5,022 nucleotides of DNA, taken from contig CAMWKN010000186.1 of the NCBI GenBank assembly GCA_947174825.1, forward strand, positions 1 through 5,022. The letters run 5' to 3'. Below, piece by piece: positions 1 through 5,022 of this stretch. Under the pieces are notes generated by a model. It was not told the DNA's origin and ran no database searches. It worked only from the letters and a program-made list of their open reading frames with translations. The translations under genes and the position numbers were made by a program. Within the stretch, counting starts at the first letter, position 1, and each line of letters begins with the position of its first letter. This stretch comes from an uncultured Clostridium sp. Its GTDB lineage: Bacteria; Bacillota_A; Clostridia; Lachnospirales; Lachnospiraceae.

Positions 1-832
1 CTACTACGGTATCAATCGGAATCAGGAACTTCACGCCCTTCTCCTCTGCCTTTTTCTCCATATCTAATGCATACTGCTTATAATCTTCCTCTAACAGGGA
101 TTTTCCAACTTCCTCCCCATGGGCAGCCATAAAGGTATACGCCATACCACCACCGATAATCAGGGTATCTACCTTATCTAACAGGTTCTCAATTACAGAG
201 ATCTTGGAAGAAACTTTTGCACCACCCAGGATTGCTACGAATGGGCGCTCTGGATTATTTACTGCATTCCCCAGGAAGTCAATTTCCTTCTGCATCAGAT
301 AACCTACTGCACAATCTCCGCCTTTCTTGCGGATGAATTCTGTTACACCAACATTAGAGCAATGTGCCCTGTGGGCAGTACCGAATGCATCATTAACAAA
401 TACATCTGCCAGAGAGGCCAGATCCTCTGATAATGCTTCGCCATTCTTGGTCTCCTCAGCACGATAACGGGTATTCTCTAAGAGCACTACATCACCATCG
501 TTCATAGCTGCTACTGCTGCTTTGGCATTGTCACCTACTACGTTGGCATCTGCTGCAAACTTCACTTCCTGTCCTAACAGCTCGGTTAATCTCTTTGCAA
601 CCGGTGCCAGAGATAATTCTGGTTTTGCCTCTCCCTTTGGCTTACCTAAATGAGAACACAGGATCACCTTTCCACCGTCTGCGATCAGTTTCTTGATGGT
701 AGGCAGTGCAGCCACCAGACGGTTCTCGTCGGTAATATTTAACTCTGCATCCAATGGAACATTGAAATCACAACGAACTAATACTTTCTTACCTTTTACA
801 TTGATATCATCAACTGATTTTTTATTTAACAT
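1..832 (-). CDS. pgk: Phosphoglycerate kinase, C-terminal part beyond the window
   Basis: Cytoplasmic glycolytic enzyme that transfers phosphate from 1,3-bisphosphoglycerate to ADP, giving 3-phosphoglycerate and ATP. The first 277 residues are visible; the family is usually close to 400, so about the last third (much of the nucleotide-binding lobe) lies past the left edge. Seen motifs, in order: the substrate-binding RCDFNVPL at residues 20-27, Arg38 in [11 protein letters not shown] at 60-67, the ENTRYR segment at 119-124, [12 protein letters not shown] at 146-157, the hinge-side GGAKVSSK at 203-210 and the glycine loop GGG at 227-229. The ATG at 830-832 is chosen because a strong AGAGGAG lies 5 nt before it and the protein starts MLNKKSVDD, a start I recognise from Lachnospiraceae homologues. 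It follows gap by 210 nt, but a terminator-like hairpin and a promoter-like sequence lie between, so separate transcription is likely. No frameshift or missing key residue is visible. Confidence 0.97.
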   Translation of the reverse strand, partial: MLNKKSVDDINVKGKKVLVRCDFNVPLDAELNITDENRLVAALPTIKKLIADGGKVILCSHLGKPKGEAKPELSLAPVAKRLTELLGQEVKFAADANVVGDNAKAAVAAMNDGDVVLLENTRYRAEETKNGEALSEDLASLADVFVNDAFGTAHRAHCSNVGVTEFIRKKGGDCAVGYLMQKEIDFLGNAVNNPERPFVAILGGAKVSSKISVIENLLDKVDTLIIGGGMAYTFMAAHGEEVGKSLLEEDYKQYALDMEKKAEEKGVKFLIPIDTVV

Positions 833-837
833 GAATT

Positions 838-844
838 CTCCTCT
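838..844 (-). promoter_or_regulatory. Ribosome binding site of pgk
   Basis: On the minus strand this reads AGAGGAG, with 5 nt between it and the ATG at 830-832. It fixes the start of pgk. Confidence 0.85.
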
Positions 845-880
845 TTTCTATTAATTTTTCCGACAAACCACACTACCTCT

Positions 881-909
881 AAGATACAGAAATATCTGCT
901 GTCTGTCAT
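881..909 (-). promoter_or_regulatory. Candidate sigma-A-type promoter for pgk
   Basis: Read on the minus strand, ATGACA (904-909, five of six bases of TTGACA) is followed after exactly 17 nt by TATCTT (881-886, four of six bases of TATAAT). Transcription would start near 874, giving a leader of about 40 nt that ends at the pgk ribosome binding site. The -35 box lies only 7 nt past the hairpin-plus-U-run after gap, which is the layout expected if pgk is re-initiated after gap terminates. The -10 box is imperfect, so the call is an inference from spacing and position. Confidence 0.5.
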
Positions 910-916
910 ATACTGA

Positions 917-951
917 AAACGGATCCGGCCCTATACAGACCGGACCCGCTT
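917..951 (-). terminator. Rho-independent terminator-like hairpin after gap
   Basis: The minus-strand RNA can form a 12-bp stem: AAGCGGGUCCGG (951 to 940) pairs with CCGGAUCCGUUU (928 to 917), with two G-U pairs and an 11-nt loop. The stem is GC-rich in its core and its 3' arm runs into GUUUUC, a short U run. It lies about 90 nt past the gap stop codon and just ahead of the pgk promoter candidate. The four-U tract is short, so termination may be partial and some read-through from gap into pgk is plausible. Confidence 0.65.
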
Positions 952-965
952 ATGAGTCATACATA

Positions 966-1074
966 TATCAAATCTATTCTCTAAATTATGCTAACTCTGA
1001 GAAATATTTGATCGTTCGAGAACTATCAAATCAATCCCTGCATTATGCTAACTCTGAGAAATATTTGATCGTTC
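966..1074 (-). repeat. Tandem direct duplication of the gap 3' end
   Basis: A 33-bp sequence is present twice with no mismatch, at 1042-1074 and 985-1017, a period of 57 bp. The first copy is the end of gap: it encodes the last residues TIKYFSELA and the stop codon. The second copy is outside the gene. A shorter identity, TATCAAATC on the plus strand (1024-1032 and 966-974), follows each copy after 9 or 10 unlike bases, so the duplicated unit was probably about 51-52 bp. The second copy is in the same frame as gap, but the gene's own TAA and a following TGA in that frame prevent its translation from gap. It may be a slippage duplication, or the scar of an element that inserted at the 3' end of gap and was lost. 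Confidence 0.9.
1006..1031 (-). other. Imperfect inverted repeat between the two gap-end copies
   Basis: ATTTGATCGTT (1006-1016) and AACTATCAAAT (1021-1031) are inverted repeats with one mismatch in 11 and a 4-nt loop. One arm is part of the duplicated gap end and the other is the sequence just after the real stop codon, so the hairpin exists only because of the duplication. It has no U run and is AT-rich; it could protect or mark the 3' end of the gap message, or be incidental. Confidence 0.55.
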
Positions 1075-2056
1075 TTACCATCTGAGATGTGTAAGAATTC
1101 TCATTGTCATACCAAGATACAACCTGTACTTCATACAGATCATCAGCTACTTTGTTAACCATAGTCTGGGTAGCATCAAACAGAGAACCAAATCTCATAC
1201 CGATTACATCGCTGGATACGATCTCGTCCTCATTGTAACCGAAGGACTCGTTTGCTGCTGCCTTCATAGCTGCATTTACACCCTCAACAGTTACATTACC
1301 CTTACATACTGCTGTCAGGATAGTAGTAGATCCGGTAGGGGTAGGAACACGCTGTGCAGATCCGATCAGCTTACCATTTAACTCTGGGATAACCAGACCG
1401 ATTGCCTTAGCAGCACCTGTGCTGTTAGGAACAATGTTTACTGCTGCTGCACGGGATCTTCTCAGATCACCCTTTCTCTGTGGGCCATCCAATGTCATCT
1501 GGTCACCGGTATATGCATGGATTGTTACCATGATACCAGACTGTACCTCTGCATATTTGTTCAGAGCGTCTGCCATAGGTGCCAGACAGTTGGTTGTACA
1601 AGAAGCTGCAGAAATAATAGTATCATCTGCTTTTAATGTCTCATGGTTTGTATTGTATACGATAGTAGGCAGATCATTTCCTGCTGGAGCAGAGATAACT
1701 ACCTTACGTGCACCTGCATTGATATGTGCCTGTGCCTTATCCTTAGAAGTATAGAATCCGGAACACTCCAGAACTACGTCTACACCCAATTTTCCCCAAG
1801 GACAATTGTTTGCATCCGGCTCTGCATAAATCTTAATCTCTTTTCCGTCAACTGTGATGGAATCATCACTAGCAGATACCGTATCAGCCTTCTCATATTT
1901 ACCCTGAGAAGACTCGTACATAAACCGCATAGCAAGCATCTTAGGGCTTGTCAAATCGTTGATAGCAACAACCTCATAACCTTCTGCACCGAACATCTGT
2001 CTGAAAGCAAGACGACCGATACGACCAAAACCATTGATTGCAACTTTAACTGCCAT
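1043..2056 (-). CDS. gap: Glyceraldehyde-3-phosphate dehydrogenase, type I, NAD-dependent
   Basis: Cytoplasmic enzyme of glycolysis that oxidises glyceraldehyde-3-phosphate with phosphate and NAD+ to 1,3-bisphosphoglycerate; it acts as a tetramer in the known family. The 337-residue length is normal. Seen: the Rossmann loop NGFGRIGR at 8-15; Asp34 in AIND, the acidic residue that favours NAD over NADP; the active-site SAASCTTN with nucleophile Cys153 at 149-156; the activating His180 in TIHAYT; the [10 protein letters not shown] segment at 211-220; and WYDNENSY at 315-322 near the C-terminus. The S-loop between Asp190 and DLRR is two residues longer than the LDLPHKDLRR form of Bacillus-type enzymes. 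The ATG is supported by AGGAGG 8 nt upstream. The promoter candidate at 2132-2160 suggests transcription independent of nrdDG. Its product is the substrate of the next gene, pgk. The last codons are repeated exactly downstream. Confidence 0.98.
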   Translation of the reverse strand: MAVKVAINGFGRIGRLAFRQMFGAEGYEVVAINDLTSPKMLAMRFMYESSQGKYEKADTVSASDDSITVDGKEIKIYAEPDANNCPWGKLGVDVVLECSGFYTSKDKAQAHINAGARKVVISAPAGNDLPTIVYNTNHETLKADDTIISAASCTTNCLAPMADALNKYAEVQSGIMVTIHAYTGDQMTLDGPQRKGDLRRSRAAAVNIVPNSTGAAKAIGLVIPELNGKLIGSAQRVPTPTGSTTILTAVCKGNVTVEGVNAAMKAAANESFGYNEDEIVSSDVIGMRFGSLFDATQTMVNKVADDLYEVQVVSWYDNENSYTSQMVRTIKYFSELA

Positions 2057-2064
2057 GTCAAAAT

Positions 2065-2070
2065 CCTCCT
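2065..2070 (-). promoter_or_regulatory. Ribosome binding site of gap
   Basis: A consensus AGGAGG on the minus strand, 8 nt before the ATG at 2054-2056. A perfect 16-bp AT palindrome (2070-2085, TAAAAAATATTTTTTA) abuts it. Such a sequence keeps the region weakly structured, or could pair with itself, but no known regulator site is recognised there. Confidence 0.9.
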
Positions 2071-2090
2071 AAAAAATATTTTTTATACTA

Positions 2091-2117
2091 TATTAGACCT
2101 AGAAAGCCTGTCTAATA
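2091..2117 (-). promoter_or_regulatory. Dyad in the gap leader: possible operator or 5' stem-loop
   Basis: TATTAGAC (2091-2098) and GTCTAATA (2110-2117) are perfect 8-bp inverted repeats separated by 11 nt. They lie between the predicted transcription start (near 2125) and the ribosome binding site, so in the RNA the stem would sit within about ten nt of the 5' end. Two readings fit: a DNA operator placed downstream of the start, as for repressors of central glycolytic genes, or a 5' stem-loop that slows decay of an abundant message. The sequence does not match any operator consensus I can name. Confidence 0.5.
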
Positions 2118-2131
2118 GTTACCCAAGGTCT

Positions 2132-2180
2132 ATTGTACCCAATTTACCTATAAATTTCAAGAAATTTTTTGAAAATTTTA
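2132..2180 (-). promoter_or_regulatory. Candidate strong sigma-A-type promoter of gap with A/T-rich upstream element
   Basis: On the minus strand TTGAAA (2155-2160) and TACAAT (2132-2137) are separated by exactly 17 nt; each matches five of six consensus bases. Directly upstream, 2161-2180 consists almost wholly of A and T runs, as in an UP element. Transcription would start near 2125 with a leader of about 70 nt. The A/T block also forms an inverted repeat across the -35 box (AAATTTCAA at 2152-2160 against TTGAAAATTT at 2169-2178, one bulged base). A strong dedicated promoter fits the high expression typical of gap. Confidence 0.72.
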
Positions 2181-2260
2181 CCAAATACCTTGGCATTATT
2201 ACGATCAACAGCCGTTATGGATATAATTTATTTTTTCATTATACATTGACAACCCTGCAA

Positions 2261-2788
2261 TTACTGTGGTGGCTCCCAGAAAACCAGCCCATTTCCTGCC
2301 AGAGATTCCTGTACCAATATGGATCTCTGGTTCGAGGACCCCTTGAACACCAGCCCCAAATCCTTCTTATCAATCTCAAACTCACCATCCACAATGACAT
2401 CAATATAGGATAGTAACTCTTTTGTCTCCTGCCACTCCTGCAGCATTCTGCCTGTTACATCCTGCTGAAAATCATAACCGGTAAAGCACCAGACTGTTTT
2501 TTGGGGATATGTTTCATGAACCCGCCTGAGTAGAGGTAGTAATCCTTTTTGGTTTTCATGTTCTAATGGCTCCCCGCCCAACAGGGTAAGCCCTTTGATA
2601 TAATCTGGTTTCAAATACTCCATTACCAAATCTATCGTTTCTTCGGTAAAAGGATCTCCATAAGCAAAATCCCAGGTTTCCGGATTAAAACACTCTTTAC
2701 AATGGTGAGTACAGCCGCTGACAAACAATGATACCCGGACTCCCGGACCATTGGCTACATCACAGCGTTTCACATCTGCATAATTCAT
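2261..2788 (-). CDS. nrdG: Anaerobic ribonucleotide reductase activating protein (radical SAM)
   Basis: Activase of the class III ribonucleotide reductase. It uses a [4Fe-4S] cluster and S-adenosylmethionine to form a 5'-deoxyadenosyl radical that abstracts hydrogen from the C-terminal glycine of NrdD. The radical-SAM cysteine motif CTHHCKEC (Cys26, Cys30, Cys33) is intact and is followed by FNPETW; NGPGVR lies at 13-18 before it, and the SAM-contacting GGEP is at 71-74. DVIVDGEFE and KGSSNQR near the C-terminus are typical of NrdG. The ATG at 2786-2788 is chosen, giving 175 residues: GAGGTT stands 5 nt upstream and the protein starts MNYADVKRCD. An in-frame TTG seven codons earlier (2807-2809) would lengthen it, but that start is weaker. 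The gene follows nrdD by 194 nt of structured DNA that ends in a terminator-like hairpin, so its dose may depend on read-through. Confidence 0.97.
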   Translation of the reverse strand: MNYADVKRCDVANGPGVRVSLFVSGCTHHCKECFNPETWDFAYGDPFTEETIDLVMEYLKPDYIKGLTLLGGEPLEHENQKGLLPLLRRVHETYPQKTVWCFTGYDFQQDVTGRMLQEWQETKELLSYIDVIVDGEFEIDKKDLGLVFKGSSNQRSILVQESLAGNGLVFWEPPQ

Positions 2789-2791
2789 AAC

Positions 2792-2797
2792 AACCTC
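2792..2797 (-). promoter_or_regulatory. Ribosome binding site of nrdG, deciding its start
   Basis: GAGGTT on the minus strand, with GAGG 5 nt before the ATG at 2786-2788. It lies inside the reading frame that would start at the upstream TTG (2807-2809), which argues for the shorter protein. Confidence 0.7.
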
Positions 2798-2822
2798 ATT
2801 TCTGAGCAATTAAATTTATCGC

Positions 2823-2859
2823 AAAAAACTGCACGAGAAATCTCAAAGAGTCTCTCGTG
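2823..2859 (-). terminator. Terminator-like hairpin with U6 directly before nrdG
   Basis: On the minus strand CACGAGA (2859 to 2853) and TCTCGTG (2838 to 2832) pair perfectly, with an inner CTC/GAG stem closing a 3-nt loop across a small internal loop. Three bases later comes a run of six T (2828 to 2823). This is a recognisable rho-independent terminator. It ends only 34 nt before the nrdG start codon, too close for an obvious new promoter downstream, so it would act as an attenuator that sets how much nrdD transcript continues into nrdG. Confidence 0.65.
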
Positions 2860-2864
2860 TCGGA

Positions 2865-2904
2865 ACAAAGCTATTTGTTTTCGCTCAGAAACAAACAACT
2901 TTGT
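2865..2904 (-). other. Two-part hairpin in the nrdD-nrdG spacer
   Basis: ACAAAG (2865-2870) pairs with CTTTGT (2899-2904), and inside it TTTGTTT (2874-2880) pairs with AAACAAA (2889-2895) around an 8-nt loop; the two stems are separated by a symmetrical 3x3 internal loop (2871-2873 and 2896-2898). It is the middle of three hairpins. No U run follows it in either direction. It resembles a structural or processing element more than a terminator. Confidence 0.6.
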
Positions 2905-2915
2905 GGAATAGAAAC

Positions 2916-2950
2916 ACATCAAGGATGCGCCACACGTGCATCCTTGATGT
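2916..2950 (-). other. Perfect 13-bp hairpin just after nrdD
   Basis: ACATCAAGGATGC (2916-2928) and GCATCCTTGATGT (2938-2950) are perfect inverted repeats with a 9-nt loop. This is the strongest stem in the window and starts about 32 nt after the nrdD stop codon. On the minus strand it is followed by GTTTCTATTCC, a poor U tract, so it may be a weak terminator, a barrier to 3' exonucleases protecting nrdD message, or a processing site. The plus-strand side has no T run either. Confidence 0.7.
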
Positions 2951-2982
2951 AAAAATCCTTCTCTCCTTCAATCATACCTCGT

Positions 2983-5022
2983 TTATAAATGAAGCACTCT
3001 GGCATTAATCTCCTTGGTCTTACCCACATTCCAGAAGTTTTCCCCTAAGTACCCACAGGTTCTACGGGTTACATTCATCTTGTTCTTATCTTTGTTATGA
3101 CATTGTGGGCACTCCCATTCCAGATCATCATTAATGATAATCTCCCCATCATAACCGCAGATATGGCAGAAATCCGATTTGGTGTTAAACTCTGCATACT
3201 GGATATTATCGTAGATAAACCGTACCACATCTTCCAATGCCTCTATATTGTGACGCATATTTGGAAGCTCTACATAGGAAATAGCTCCTCCGGAAGAAAT
3301 GTTCTGGAACTGGCTCTCAAAGGTAAACTTCGTAAAGGCATCCACTTTCTCCCGTACATCAATATGATAAGAATTGGTGTAATATCCCTTGTCTGTTACG
3401 TCTTTAATCACACCGAAACGCTTCTTGTCAATCTCTGCAAAGCGGTAACACAGGCTTTCTGCCGGTGTTCCATATAAGGCAAAACCTAAACCTGTTTCCA
3501 GTTTCCAGGTATCACATGCCAGACGCAGACGTTTCATCAGACGCAGGGCAAAATTAGTTCCCCTTGGATCGGTCTGGCTAACACCTGTCATCAACTTGGT
3601 AGTCTCATAGACACCAATATATCCCAATGAAATGGAAGAATAACCGTCATGCAGTAATTTATCAATGGTCTCGCCCGGCTTTAATCTGGCAATGGCTCCA
3701 TACTGCCAATGGATTGGGCTGACATCGGACAAAGTTCCCTCCAGGGCACGGTGACGACACATCAGCGCTTCAAAGCACAGCGCCAGACGTTCCTCTAATA
3801 ATTCCCAGAATTTTTCCTCATCTCCCTCTGCTACAATAGCAATCTGCGGCAGATTCAAGCTGACAACACCTTGATTGAAACGTCCTTCAAATTTATACTC
3901 GCCATTTTCATCCTTCCATGCTGCCAGGAAAGAACGGCATCCCATACAAGAGAATACATTTCCTTCATAATTTTCCCGCATCTTCTTGGCAGAAATATAA
4001 TCCGGATACATCCGTTTCGCAGAACATTTTACAGCCAGACGGGTCAGATCATCGTATTTCCCACCTTTGAGACAATTATGCTCATCTAATACATAGATCA
4101 ATTTCGGGAATGCAGGAGTCACATAGACGCCCTTTTCATTCTTGATCCCTTCAATACGCTGCTTCAGAATCTCTTCAATAATCATGGCATTCTCTTCAAT
4201 ATAAGGATCGTCCTTGTCCAGATACAGGAAAATCGTAACAAACGGAGACTGCCCATTGGTGGTCATCAAAGTATTGATCTGATACTGTATCGTCTGTACT
4301 CCGGAACGCAGTTCATCATGTAAACGATCCATCACGAAAGACTCCCGTACTTCTTCGGATACGGTATCTCCATATTTCTCCTGGTAATGCTGCTGGTACT
4401 TTTCCTTGGTCAGACGCAGATATTTGCCCAGATGACGGACATCCACAGACTGTCCACCGTACTGGCTGCTTGCCACCGCAGAAATAATCTGTGTCATAAC
4501 GGTACAAGCCACCTGGAAGCTCTTAGGGCTTTCAATGAGTTTACCATTCATCACGGTACCATGTTCCAACATATCCCCTATATTAATCAGACAGCAGTTA
4601 AAGATACTCTGCAGAAAATAGTCCATATCATGAAAATGCAGTACGCCATCCTCATGTGCCTTGACGATCTTCTCCGGCAACAACACACGTTTGGTCAGAT
4701 CCTTGGACACCTCCCCGGCAATCAGATCACGCTGTGTAGAGGCAATATAAGCGTTTTTATTGGAATTTTCTTCCATAACGTCCTTATTACTGTTCTGGAT
4801 CAGACTCATAATGGAATCATCTGTGGTATTGGCACGTCGTACCATTTCACGGGTATAACGGTAAATGATATACTTCTTTGCCAGGGCATATTTGTGTTCA
4901 CTCATCAGTTTCTGCTCAATCATGTCCTGAATATCTTCTACCATCAGATTGTCTGCATGCTTATTTTCAATTCCCGCTACTATCGCATCAATCTTCTCCT
5001 CAGACACCTGCTCATAACGATC
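2983..5022 (-). CDS. nrdD: Anaerobic (class III) ribonucleoside-triphosphate reductase, 5' end beyond the window
   Basis: Glycyl-radical enzyme that reduces ribonucleoside triphosphates to deoxy forms in the cytoplasm without oxygen. The frame is open to the right edge, so the GTG at 5005-5007 is not the start; 679 residues are visible and probably a few dozen are missing. Numbering from the first visible residue: the tail of the regulatory ATP-cone at about 1-55 (EDIQDMIEQKLM, then AKKYIIYR); HFHDMDY at 129-135; FNCCL with Cys143 and Cys144; GGQS at 189-192; the catalytic thiyl cysteine Cys362 in MGCRSF; Asn383 in GRFNQG; a four-cysteine zinc site (Cys619, 622, 638, 641); and the radical site RTCGYLG with Gly657. 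All key residues are present. Cys362 and Asn383 are 21 apart, the same spacing as Cys290 and Asn311 of the T4 enzyme, which points to the formate-using subtype. It is activated by NrdG, encoded next downstream. Confidence 0.98.
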   Translation of the reverse strand, partial: DRYEQVSEEKIDAIVAGIENKHADNLMVEDIQDMIEQKLMSEHKYALAKKYIIYRYTREMVRRANTTDDSIMSLIQNSNKDVMEENSNKNAYIASTQRDLIAGEVSKDLTKRVLLPEKIVKAHEDGVLHFHDMDYFLQSIFNCCLINIGDMLEHGTVMNGKLIESPKSFQVACTVMTQIISAVASSQYGGQSVDVRHLGKYLRLTKEKYQQHYQEKYGDTVSEEVRESFVMDRLHDELRSGVQTIQYQINTLMTTNGQSPFVTIFLYLDKDDPYIEENAMIIEEILKQRIEGIKNEKGVYVTPAFPKLIYVLDEHNCLKGGKYDDLTRLAVKCSAKRMYPDYISAKKMRENYEGNVFSCMGCRSFLAAWKDENGEYKFEGRFNQGVVSLNLPQIAIVAEGDEEKFWELLEERLALCFEALMCRHRALEGTLSDVSPIHWQYGAIARLKPGETIDKLLHDGYSSISLGYIGVYETTKLMTGVSQTDPRGTNFALRLMKRLRLACDTWKLETGLGFALYGTPAESLCYRFAEIDKKRFGVIKDVTDKGYYTNSYHIDVREKVDAFTKFTFESQFQNISSGGAISYVELPNMRHNIEALEDVVRFIYDNIQYAEFNTKSDFCHICGYDGEIIINDDLEWECPQCHNKDKNKMNVTRRTCGYLGENFWNVGKTKEINARVLHL

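Noticed and set aside
913..926. Possible catabolite-response (cre) site TGAAAACGGATCCG on the plus strand
   Set aside because: The first half matches but the second half fails at several conserved positions, and the bases are explained by the terminator stem.
1419..1754. 111-codon plus-strand frame inside gap
   Set aside because: Antisense shadow of the conserved GAPDH catalytic region; no recognisable protein.
2237..2250. TTGTCA and TATAAT on the minus strand just after nrdG as a promoter
   Set aside because: The hexamers are only a few bases apart, far short of the 16-18 nt needed; the promoter at 2132-2160 is much better.
2161..2260. Terminator for nrdDG before the gap promoter
   Set aside because: Only short AT pairings are visible, with no GC stem followed by a U run, so I do not call one.
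1643..2413. 256-codon plus-strand open frame spanning gap start, the spacer and the end of nrdG
   Set aside because: It lies antisense to two securely identified genes, has a composition rich in Cys, Ile, Leu and Ser unlike a folded family, shows no motif, and crosses the gap promoter.
2807..2809. TTG start giving NrdG seven extra residues
   Set aside because: The internal ATG at 2786-2788 has its own GAGG at good spacing and gives the usual NrdG N-terminus.
2865..2880. Possible NrdR box in the nrdD-nrdG spacer
   Set aside because: Only scattered matches to the 16-bp consensus, no tandem second box, and the position after nrdD is wrong; the bases are explained by the two-part hairpin.
3097..3477. 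126-codon plus-strand frame inside nrdD
   Set aside because: Antisense shadow of the NrdD C-terminal region.
3871..4089. 72-codon plus-strand frame inside nrdD
   Set aside because: Antisense shadow over the NrdD active-site region; no motif.
4316..4507. 63-codon minus-strand frame in another phase of nrdD
   Set aside because: Out-of-phase frame within an intact NrdD coding region.
5005..5007. GTG as the start codon of nrdD
   Set aside because: The frame stays open upstream to the window edge and the protein here is already inside the ATP-cone domain, so the real start lies outside.

Overview
The window reads as a stretch of a strictly or largely anaerobic Firmicute chromosome, most likely Clostridia of the Lachnospiraceae type (Blautia-like). 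This rests on the wording of the phosphoglycerate kinase and GAPDH proteins as I recognise them, on the oxygen-sensitive class III ribonucleotide reductase, on AGGAGG-type ribosome binding sites and on AT-rich intergenic DNA. The genus is inference; no database was consulted.

All four genes lie on the minus strand, so transcription runs from the right edge to the left. In that order: nrdD (2983-5022, 5' end off the window), a 194-nt hairpin-rich spacer, nrdG (2261-2788), a 204-nt spacer with a good promoter, gap (1043-2056), a 210-nt spacer with a duplicated gap 3' end, a terminator and a second promoter, then pgk (1-832, 3' end off the window).

There are two functional pairs. NrdD and NrdG make deoxyribonucleotides without oxygen: NrdG is the radical-SAM activase that puts a glycyl radical on NrdD. 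GAPDH and phosphoglycerate kinase carry out consecutive glycolytic steps, forming 1,3-bisphosphoglycerate and then harvesting ATP from it. The pairs appear to be chromosomal neighbours rather than one pathway, because gap has its own promoter-like sequence after nrdG.

I see no mobile element, CRISPR array, tRNA, rRNA or unknown protein system. The coding content is ordinary housekeeping. The unusual material is between the genes: an exact 33-bp repeat of the end of gap placed just after gap; three hairpins between nrdD and nrdG, the last looking like a terminator directly in front of nrdG; a dyad in the gap leader; and a terminator plus promoter that would let pgk be controlled apart from gap.
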